DNA from: SIG603 sp963611165
GTDB taxonomy: Bacteria > Bacillota > Clostridia > Oscillospirales > Acutalibacteraceae
Reading direction: 5' to 3'
Assembly (NCBI GenBank): GCA_963611165.1
Contig: CAVDQG010000015.1
Location: 1-38,430, forward strand
Length of the DNA stretch: 38,430 nt
Positions 16,677-23,536 of this stretch are shown here, piece by piece. A program made the translations under genes and the position numbers. How positions within the stretch are numbered: the stretch's first letter is position 1; every line of letters begins with the position of its first letter. A model generated the notes under the pieces. It made no database searches. It worked only from the letters and a program-made list of their open reading frames with translations, and was not told the DNA's origin.

Positions 16677-16701
16677 ACAAATTATAATATTTATAATTTG
16701 T
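16677..16701. promoter_or_regulatory. Perfect 25-bp palindrome upstream of the GPH-transporter promoter
   Basis: ACAAATTATAA and TTATAATTTGT are perfect 11-bp inverted repeats around TAT. The centre is about 50 bp upstream of the -35 box, a position suited to an activator or to a looping repressor. There is no T run to make it a terminator. Confidence 0.55.
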
Positions 16702-16825
16702 CATTCTGCTACGAAAAGAAGTATTATTTTTCTCAATAAGCAACAAGAAATAACAAGAAATACAGTTATAAAACAAATAACCAAGAAAACACTTGTCAAA
16801 ATTTGCACTAAAATAGAAGAGCAAC

Positions 16826-16851
16826 AAAAAAGGACTGCCATTTGGCAGTCC
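16826..16851 (-). terminator. Terminator after the Na/Pi cotransporter gene
   Basis: GGACTGCC / GGCAGTCC with a 4-nt loop, followed on the minus strand by six T. Confidence 0.92.
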
Positions 16852-16865
16852 ATAAATGTAAATTT

Positions 16866-18530
16866 TTAATTGGATCTGAGGTTTACATGCTTCTGCATGC
16901 CCGCCTTTGTTTCGGCAAGAGAGAAGACTATGCTTACCGCATGGTCAGCCGACTGCTCAAGCATCGAGACGATATCCGAGAAGTAAATTCCTGCTTCGGC
17001 ACTGCAGACACCTTTGTTGAGGCGGTCGATGTGAGTTTCTTCAAAGCGGTATTCCATGTCATCAATCTCCTGTTCGAGGTCACGAACAGTCATGATTTCA
17101 TCAAAGTTACCCGTAGTGAGAATGTTTATGGAAAGCTCCCAAAGTCTGTTTAATGCGGCGAGCATTTCCTCGATTTCCGACTTGCTGTCCTCCGAGAGAA
17201 CTACATTAGCTTCTTTTGCACGGGGGATAAGCTTTGCGATACTGTCGGCATGGTCACCGACACGCTCGATGTCGCTTACCGCATGGAAGTACGAAGCAAT
17301 CTGATTTGCATCGTCAAGCGGAAGCTCGTTTCTGTTCATCTTGACGAGATAGGAGCTGATTTTTTCATCAAGGAAGTCGACATAGCGTTCTGTCTCGAAC
17401 ATAAGCTCATTTTTGCTGTCGTCGCAGTTTATAAATGATTTAACGGCATCGTTCAAATTAAGAAGTGCCATTTTAGACATACGCTGAATCTCACGAAGTG
17501 CATTTGGCATAGCCATGGTCGGGCTTGAGATATCCGATCCGATAAACTTGAGGCGGAAGCCCTCTTCCTTTGCGTCTTCGCCTCGAACGATGACATAAGT
17601 CAGCTTGATGATGAGGTTCATGAACGGATAGAGAACAATTACCTGGAATACCTTGAAGAGGAAGTGAGCAACGGCAATGTTTCTGCCGAGGTTTGCGGAG
17701 GAATTTCCGTGTCCGCTTACAAAATAGATGATTTCTGCAATCTGATCCGAGAAGAAGAGGAGCAGAACGAACATGAGAATTGTGCCGAAAATGTTGAAGA
17801 GAAGGTGAATCATTGCGGTTCTCTTCGCATTTTTGCCGCCTGAAAGGCTGGTGAGAACGGCTGATGTGCAAGCACCGATGTTGCAGCCGAGGATAACGAA
17901 CATACAGATGTGAAGATCGACAAGTCCCTGTGAAGCCATAACGACAAGGATAGAGACCGTGACGCTCGAGCTTTGTACAACAGATGTGATGACAAGACCG
18001 AGTAAAATTGCGAGAACGGGGTTGGTGAAGTTGGCGAAGAGATCGATAACAGCAGGAATATCACGCAGAGCACCCATTGCCGTGCTCATGATTGAGATAC
18101 CCATAAAGAGGATACCGAATCCCAGAACCACCTGACCGATTTTCTTAGCCATCGGATTCTTGATGAAGTTGACCATTACCGCACCAATGAGAACAAAGAA
18201 CGGTGCAACGGTGCTTAATTTAAATGCAACGAGCAGCGAGGTGACGGTTGTTCCGATGTTTGCGCCCAGGATAATTCCCGACGCTTCGCTTAAAGTCATA
18301 AGTCCCGAGTTAACAAAAGAAACGGTCATAACCGTTGCGGCGCTCGAGGACTGAATGATGGCTGTGAAGAACATTCCTACGATAAGTCCCAAAAGGCGGT
18401 TTTTGGTGAACGCTTTGAGAATAGATCGCAGCTTGTCACCGGCGGCAAGCTCAATTCCTTGGCTCATGAGGTTCATTCCTGCAATGAAAAGACCCAAGCC
18501 TCCGATAAGTTCAATAAATATAGAGAACAT
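16866..18530 (-). CDS. Na/Pi-cotransporter II-related protein with PhoU-like domain
   Basis: This is a sodium-dependent phosphate transporter of the NptA/SLC34-like family. The N-terminal membrane half contains the repeated QSSS motifs (FFTAIIQSSSAATVM and VITSVVQSSSVTVSI) that form the substrate site, plus LGANIGTTVTSLL and LGCNIGACTSAVL. After about eight membrane segments a soluble PhoU-like helical domain runs from roughly residue 350 to the C-terminus. I chose ATG 18530 (554 aa, MFSIFIELIGG...): AAAGGA lies about 11 nt upstream and family members begin near this point. ATGs at 18563 and 18542 are alternatives. It probably imports phosphate, or in some bacteria exports it. Confidence 0.9.
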   Translation of the reverse strand: MFSIFIELIGGLGLFIAGMNLMSQGIELAAGDKLRSILKAFTKNRLLGLIVGMFFTAIIQSSSAATVMTVSFVNSGLMTLSEASGIILGANIGTTVTSLLVAFKLSTVAPFFVLIGAVMVNFIKNPMAKKIGQVVLGFGILFMGISIMSTAMGALRDIPAVIDLFANFTNPVLAILLGLVITSVVQSSSVTVSILVVMASQGLVDLHICMFVILGCNIGACTSAVLTSLSGGKNAKRTAMIHLLFNIFGTILMFVLLLFFSDQIAEIIYFVSGHGNSSANLGRNIAVAHFLFKVFQVIVLYPFMNLIIKLTYVIVRGEDAKEEGFRLKFIGSDISSPTMAMPNALREIQRMSKMALLNLNDAVKSFINCDDSKNELMFETERYVDFLDEKISSYLVKMNRNELPLDDANQIASYFHAVSDIERVGDHADSIAKLIPRAKEANVVLSEDSKSEIEEMLAALNRLWELSINILTTGNFDEIMTVRDLEQEIDDMEYRFEETHIDRLNKGVCSAEAGIYFSDIVSMLEQSADHAVSIVFSLAETKAGMQKHVNLRSN

Positions 18531-18608
18531 ATAAGTTTCCATCCTTTGCCGATTCATCGGCATATATTTGTTTCATTTTTATTTTGACAATAGCACAAAG
18601 CTATATAT

Positions 18609-18638
18609 ATTGTAAATGAACTGTAATGTTAGTGTCAA
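18609..18638 (-). promoter_or_regulatory. Promoter for the Na/Pi cotransporter
   Basis: Minus-strand TTGACA (18638-18633) and TACAAT (18614-18609) with an 18-nt spacer. No Pho-box-like direct repeats were noticed. Confidence 0.7.
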
Positions 18639-18676
18639 GAAATCTTTACCTAACTGAGTAAAATTTAACATAGATT

Positions 18677-18979
18677 TTACATAAGAGGGTATTTTTGCCT
18701 AATTTGTTGCTTAATTATCGCAAAGGGGCAAATTAAAATATGCACAAAACTATCCTGCTCATGTTGTAAATGAGTCAAAATCAATTGCCAAACAGCTCTT
18801 AATAATGAATCCGGTAAGAGCTTGGTGCTTATTTTTGACACCATATTTTTAGCTAATATATGTATATCCGTCTTCTCAAAGAAGATAAGCAGCAACTTGT
18901 ATCTTAAACTCTTTTTTCTCAGCAAAAAAATATCGACCTCCAATCGTTAGATTTTGGTCTGACTTTTGGGGGCCGGTCA
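18677..18979 (-). mobile_element. Decayed IS3-family (IS150-like) insertion sequence, left end only
   Basis: On the minus strand the element starts at 18979 with TGACCGGCCCCCAAAAGTCA, the form of terminal repeat usual for IS3/IS150-type elements. An SD-like GGAGG follows, then a broken OrfA reading frame: FFAEKKEFKIQVAAYLL, stop, EDGYTYIS, stop, KYGVKNKHQ. This is the helix-turn-helix start of an OrfA transposase (EFK..V..YL, then Y..ISKKYGVKN). Two stops and loss of everything downstream show that it is dead. No second terminal repeat or OrfB is visible. Together with 18980-19083, where I see nothing further, it fills the gap between the Na/Pi gene and the next gene. Confidence 0.65.
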
Positions 18980-19083
18980 AATTTAAGGTGTCTCACTTTT
19001 TTCGCAAAATTAAGAACTTGCTGATTATGCAGTATTTATATTAATTTTACATAGCTTGTGTCGCTGTTAATATATTCCGACTG

Positions 19084-19428
19084 TCATTCCAGTCGTGTAG
19101 ACTTCTCCTGTGCGAACCAGAAGTTATATACAACCTTATACATAGCGGATGCTTCTTCCGTTTCGGTGATGATTTCAACTTTCTTAGGAAATTCGTGGTT
19201 CTTAAAAAAATTTACAATAGCTCGTTCCATGTTTCCCATCGCCTGAAAATTATCGGAATTTTTTCCTTGCAAAGGAAGTCCTTGAAGGTAAAGAGTGTCA
19301 ATTTCTTTATCGCAGGCATCTTGAAGAATCGGTGTGTAGTAATCGGCAAGTGCGGTTGCGGCACATGTGGCATAAGGTATTGCATGATTAAATTGTTCTT
19401 TTGTTCCGACAGTAATATGTATTCTCAT
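19084..19428 (-). CDS. Hypothetical protein, 114 aa
   Basis: I do not recognise this family. It has a clear SD (AGGAG, 8 nt before ATG), so it is probably a real gene. The sequence is soluble and mixed alpha/beta: MRIHITVGTKEQF, a Cys/Ala-rich helix (YATCAATALADYY), a strand IDTLYLQGLPLQG, a helix MERAIVNFFKNHEF and a strand KKVEIIT. The strand-helix-strand ending recalls the last part of macro-domain proteins, but the characteristic ADP-ribose loops are absent, so I do not assign it. The small inverted repeat CGACTG / CAGTCG overlaps its stop codon. It lies between the IS remnant and the LysR gene, at the edge of the molybdenum island. Confidence 0.6.
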   Translation of the reverse strand: MRIHITVGTKEQFNHAIPYATCAATALADYYTPILQDACDKEIDTLYLQGLPLQGKNSDNFQAMGNMERAIVNFFKNHEFPKKVEIITETEEASAMYKVVYNFWFAQEKSTRLE

Positions 19429-19638
19429 GGTATGAACTCCTGATTAAAGTTTTATGTGCTTACATTTTACAGTATAAATGGACTGCGAAAAAGTTGCATA
19501 AGTCACATTTTTTACTTAATATACTGTTTAAGGCAAACGGGGAATTCTTTTTCCGAGTGGTTATCTAGTAAGGCGGGAGAATATGGTGATGCTTTTAGTC
19601 TGTGATTATGTTCTTATGTTTTATAGGAAAGCAATTTA

Positions 19639-20529
19639 TCAGGGAATCGGATACTCACGAAATATAATTTCTAACAGAGAGGTTATATTTGGCGAAGCAT
19701 AATCTGCATGGTACAACACACCGAATTCAGCGGTTTGATTGAGGTTGAATGGAATTTTAACAAGCTCATCCATATGAGCAAAATCAGATTCAGCCATAAA
19801 ATCAGGTAACAGGGCAATTCCGACACCTGCGTATATCATGTGGATGGCGTAATGGACGCTGGTGCTGTAATGCATCTCAATGTTAGAATATTTGAGATGC
19901 AGATCTCTTTGCAGTTTGGCAACAAATGGGGTAGTATGCTGGCTGTCTGCAAAAATCAAAGTTCGGTAATTTAAATCAGATTCGCTGACTGTTCCTTTTT
20001 TTGCGAGGGGATCATCTTTTCGCATTAAACAGCAGAAATAGCCTTTAAAGAGCGGGCGAAAAGAACCGCTGGTGATAAAGCTGTTACTGTTGGTGCAGAA
20101 GACAATGTCCAATTTCTTTTCGTTAAAAAGGCGGACACCGTTTTGAACGGTTACATCGGAACAGACAAATCGAACATTGCGGTTCAGTTTGTTAAAGGCG
20201 GCAAAAAACTTATGCAGTCTATGGATGTTAACGGTATTTTCAAACCCTATATGGATATATTCCGGAAGTTTTGAATTTCCTTGGACGGATTGCTTTGCGT
20301 TTTCTAACTGAGCCAGTATATCATTGATTTCTAATAAAAAGCGTGTGCCGGCTTCTGTGAGTGTTACAGAGTGCTTATTGCGTATAATCAGAGTTGTTTC
20401 CAATTCTTTTTCAAGATTATGTATATGATGTGTGACAGCCGGTTGTGAAATAAATAATTCTTCAGAAGCTTTTGAGAAGCTTAAATTCCTTGCAACGGAT
20501 TCAAAACAGTAAAGCTGTTGCAGCGTCAT
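19639..20529 (-). CDS. LysR-family transcriptional regulator
   Basis: The 296-aa protein has an N-terminal winged helix-turn-helix (residues 1-60: LYCFESVARNLSFSKASEEL followed by FISQPAVTHHIHNLEKEL) and a periplasmic-binding-like effector domain (about 90-290). SD AAGGAGG precedes the ATG. It is transcribed divergently from the molybdenum hydroxylase operon across a 140-bp region with two dyads, the classical arrangement for a LysR activator of the neighbouring operon and of itself. The inducer is unknown but is plausibly the hydroxylase substrate or product. Confidence 0.92.
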   Translation of the reverse strand: MTLQQLYCFESVARNLSFSKASEELFISQPAVTHHIHNLEKELETTLIIRNKHSVTLTEAGTRFLLEINDILAQLENAKQSVQGNSKLPEYIHIGFENTVNIHRLHKFFAAFNKLNRNVRFVCSDVTVQNGVRLFNEKKLDIVFCTNSNSFITSGSFRPLFKGYFCCLMRKDDPLAKKGTVSESDLNYRTLIFADSQHTTPFVAKLQRDLHLKYSNIEMHYSTSVHYAIHMIYAGVGIALLPDFMAESDFAHMDELVKIPFNLNQTAEFGVLYHADYASPNITSLLEIIFREYPIP

Positions 20530-20565
20530 TTTTTATAGACCTCCTTAAATTTGTTATAACTTTTA

Positions 20566-20637
20566 CTTATTAATTATAAATAAGCTGTATTTCATTTTCA
20601 ATAGAAATTCTTATATAATCAAGATAGTTAAAACTAT
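20566..20637. promoter_or_regulatory. Divergent LysR / hydroxylase control region with two dyads
   Basis: CTTATT-N7-AATAAG (20566-20584) is centred about 50 bp upstream of the expected hydroxylase transcript start. A second dyad, ATAGTT-AA-AACTAT (20624-20637), overlaps that start. The plus-strand -10 box is TATAAT (20614-20619); no good -35 is seen 17 nt upstream, as expected for an activator-dependent promoter. Confidence 0.55.
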
Positions 20638-20669
20638 AACAAAATCCAAAAGGACGAAGAGGAAAAAAT

Positions 20670-21197
20670 ATGGGAAATAACATAGTAACACTTTATGTTA
20701 ACGAGAAAAAGTACGTATTTTCCATGGGAGATGCGTACGGTCAGGTTCCGCAGAGCGAGACTTTGCTGGATACACTGAGAAAAAGATTGGGATTGACCGG
20801 CGCAAAGAAATCGTGTGATCAGGGAGCGTGTGGATGCTGTACTGTGATCAAGGATGGAGATGCCGTACCGTCCTGTATGCAGTTGACCGTAGACTGTGAT
20901 GGCAGTCACATCACTACAATTGAAGGTCTTTCAGATCCGGAAACAGGAGAATTATCAAAATTGCAGCAAGCATTTTTGGATCAGTATGCATTCCAGTGCG
21001 GATTCTGTACACCGGGAATTATCATGGCATCAAAAGCCTTGCTGGATAAGAATCCGAATCCGACGCAGGAGGAGATCAAGGAAGCATTATCCGGTAACTA
21101 TTGTCGATGCATCAGCCATTATCATGTGGTCGAAGCAGTATCGGAAGCAGCCGGCACAGGACGTACAGCCGAAGAGAAATGGGAGGACCTTAGATGA
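20670..21197 (+). CDS. Molybdenum hydroxylase small subunit, two [2Fe-2S] clusters
   Basis: This subunit passes electrons from the Mo centre to the flavin in the xanthine dehydrogenase family. The 175-aa protein has the plant-ferredoxin-type domain with C49, C54, C57 and C69 (CDQGACGCC motif). The all-helical second domain has C110, C113, C145 and C147 (CGFCTPG ... CRC). All eight ligands are present. The N-terminus is slightly longer than in typical CoxS/XdhC-like subunits, with the unusual segment FSMGDAYGQVPQSE in place of a compact strand-turn. SD AAGAGGA precedes the ATG. The gene overlaps the large-subunit gene by 4 nt (ATGA). Confidence 0.93.
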   Translation: MGNNIVTLYVNEKKYVFSMGDAYGQVPQSETLLDTLRKRLGLTGAKKSCDQGACGCCTVIKDGDAVPSCMQLTVDCDGSHITTIEGLSDPETGELSKLQQAFLDQYAFQCGFCTPGIIMASKALLDKNPNPTQEEIKEALSGNYCRCISHYHVVEAVSEAAGTGRTAEEKWEDLR

Positions 21198-23536
21198 AAG
21201 ACATGAATTATTTCAATAATGAGAATTACAGACCGGAAAATTACAAATATGTCGGCAAGGTAAATGTTCCCAGAAAAGATGCAAAAGATATTCTTACCGG
21301 AAAATGTGTATATCTGGATGATTTTACATTACCACAGATGCTGATCGGACGTGCTCTCAGAAGCCCGCATGCACATGCACGTATCAAATCTATTAATGTA
21401 GATAAAGCACTTGCATTAGAAGGTGTGGAAGCAGTACTTACCTATAAAGATATGGATCCTGATATGAAGGTAGGATGGCCTCCGACTAAGCCGATTTTGG
21501 GAGAAGAGCTGATGTATGTAGGAGATCCGGTAGCATTGGTAGCGGCAGAAACAGAAGAAATCGCAAATCAGGCTCTGGAACTCATCGAAGTAGAATATGA
21601 GGTTCTGCCTCATGTACTCGATGGCATGGAAGCAGTCAAAGATGACGCACCGCAGCTGTATCCGGATATGTATCAGAATAATATTGTAACGCCCGGATAT
21701 CCGCCATTTCAGAAAGACGGCCCCTTCTGGCATCTGATCAAAGGAGATGTAGATAAGGGATTTGAGGAGTGCGAGTATATTGCGGAAGATGTCGTAGAAT
21801 TTTCAAAGATGCCGGCACCGGCGGCACCGGAGGCACCTGGAGCAATCGTGCGCTGGGAAGGCGACGAAAATTATACCGTATGGGTAGATTCCCAGTCAGG
21901 TTATATTTGTAAGATTTTAAATTCATTTGCAGCGCCTAAGGCTAATCTTGATGTGCGTACCTTTAACGTTGGCGGATCCTATGGAAACAAGCAGTCACAG
22001 GTTATGCAGGTCATGTCGGCACTGTTGCTTGCTCGTCGTACCAACCGCCCGGTAAAAGTATTTCAGACGAAACAGGAGCAGATGTGTTGCTTCGAGACAC
22101 GTCTTGGAAGCCAAGTACATGCCAAGATTGGTATGGATAAGAACGGAGTTGTAAAAGCGGTTAAAGCAGAGTGGACAGTCGACACAGGCTGTTTCTCGAA
22201 TGCGACGCAGGGACAAGTTGGCGTAGGTATCGGTGAAGCACAGTTAGTAATGTGTAAATGTCCAAACTGGGATTTGGATACGAATCTTGTGGTTACGAAC
22301 AAGCAGCCTGCCGGAATTGTCAGAGGCTACGGCGGTCAGGAATTGAATTCATGTTTGTCACTTCTCATGGGACGCACGATGAGAGAGGGTAATTTTGATC
22401 CTGTTGAAATATACAAGAAGAACTATGTAAGTGAAGGTGATATTTATACATGGCGTGATGGTCGCCAGTGGCAGGCACATTCTGTTAACTATGTGAAAGC
22501 AATTGAAGAGTCTGCTGAAAAATTTAATTGGAAAGATAAATGGAAGGGCTGGGGAATCCCGACTTGGACAAGTGAAGACGGAAAAATTGTACGTGGTGTG
22601 GGATGCGGTATTATCGGCAACGCAGATATCGGAGAAGATAATACAGAAGCATATATCCGTGTTGTTCCGGATCTTGTAGGTGATAAAGCGCATGTAGTTC
22701 TGCAGACGAATATCACAGAATCCGGTATGGGTCAGAGAAGTAATCTTGCTAAGATGGCAGCGGAGATTATGAATGTTCCGTATGATCACGTTGAGATTAC
22801 ACCGCCGGAGACCAAGATCAATCCAACCGGATTTGGATTATGCGGAAGCCGTGGAACGATTACATACGGACATGCGGTCAGCAATGCATGTGAAGATGCA
22901 AAAAATAAATTATTTGAACTGGCAGTTCCGTATTTGGAAGTAACAACAGACTGTATGTATTTGACAGACTATGGTGTCGCAATAAAGGCTAGACCTGACA
23001 AATTTGTAAGCTGGAAGCAGTTGATTCCGCCGGATCTTACATTGACAGGATATGGACAGCATCTTGAGAATTTCTCAACACCGAATATGTTTATTATCTT
23101 CGTAGAGGTTGAAGTAAATAAGGAAACGGGAAAAGTTGATCTTATTAACTGTCTGGGTGGTACAGACTGCGGACAGGCTATTGATCCGTCTATGCTTGAA
23201 ATGCAGGTTCAGAGTGGTATCGGTTCTGCATCATTAGATACTGCACTTTTTGAAGAGCATGTCATCGATCCTGAAACATGCAGGACTATGACGTACGATA
23301 TGATTGAGTATAAATGGCGTCCGTTCAATGATTTCCCGACATATGATACCTGTATCCTCCAATCTCAGTTTGACACATTCCAGTTTAAAGCTACAGGTGT
23401 GGGTGAAATCGCCGGTGCAGCGGCAGCAAGTGCTACTATGCAGGCAATTACTAACGCAATCGGAGTTCAGGTCTCGACTTATCCGGCTACACCGGATGTT
23501 ATCCTGAAAGCGCTCAAGAAGGAGGAAAATAAGTAA
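21194..23536 (+). CDS. Molybdenum hydroxylase large subunit (molybdopterin-binding)
   Basis: The 780-aa protein has the aldehyde oxidase/xanthine dehydrogenase a/b hammerhead domain (about 20-130, KDAKDILTGKCVYLDDF) followed by the Mo-cofactor domain. Active-site signatures are present but divergent: the usual GGGFGGK loop reads GGSYGNK, the usual AFRGFGG loop reads VRGYGGQE, and CGSRGTITYG follows. The catalytic glutamate is kept as E738 in GVGEIAGAAAASA. It is therefore a competent hydroxylase whose substrate (purine, N-heterocycle, aldehyde or other) cannot be assigned. It overlaps the small-subunit gene, has SD GGAGGA, and its stop shares a base with the FAD-subunit start, so the three are translationally coupled. 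Confidence 0.93.
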   Translation: MKDMNYFNNENYRPENYKYVGKVNVPRKDAKDILTGKCVYLDDFTLPQMLIGRALRSPHAHARIKSINVDKALALEGVEAVLTYKDMDPDMKVGWPPTKPILGEELMYVGDPVALVAAETEEIANQALELIEVEYEVLPHVLDGMEAVKDDAPQLYPDMYQNNIVTPGYPPFQKDGPFWHLIKGDVDKGFEECEYIAEDVVEFSKMPAPAAPEAPGAIVRWEGDENYTVWVDSQSGYICKILNSFAAPKANLDVRTFNVGGSYGNKQSQVMQVMSALLLARRTNRPVKVFQTKQEQMCCFETRLGSQVHAKIGMDKNGVVKAVKAEWTVDTGCFSNATQGQVGVGIGEAQLVMCKCPNWDLDTNLVVTNKQPAGIVRGYGGQELNSCLSLLMGRTMREGNFDPVEIYKKNYVSEGDIYTWRDGRQWQAHSVNYVKAIEESAEKFNWKDKWKGWGIPTWTSEDGKIVRGVGCGIIGNADIGEDNTEAYIRVVPDLVGDKAHVVLQTNITESGMGQRSNLAKMAAEIMNVPYDHVEITPPETKINPTGFGLCGSRGTITYGHAVSNACEDAKNKLFELAVPYLEVTTDCMYLTDYGVAIKARPDKFVSWKQLIPPDLTLTGYGQHLENFSTPNMFIIFVEVEVNKETGKVDLINCLGGTDCGQAIDPSMLEMQVQSGIGSASLDTALFEEHVIDPETCRTMTYDMIEYKWRPFNDFPTYDTCILQSQFDTFQFKATGVGEIAGAAAASATMQAITNAIGVQVSTYPATPDVILKALKKEENK

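Noticed and set aside
18677..18943. An 88-aa minus-strand frame opening with TTG
   Set aside because: It runs through the decayed IS3 OrfA in the wrong frame; the SD-like GGAGG overlaps its first codons and the product shows no domain pattern.
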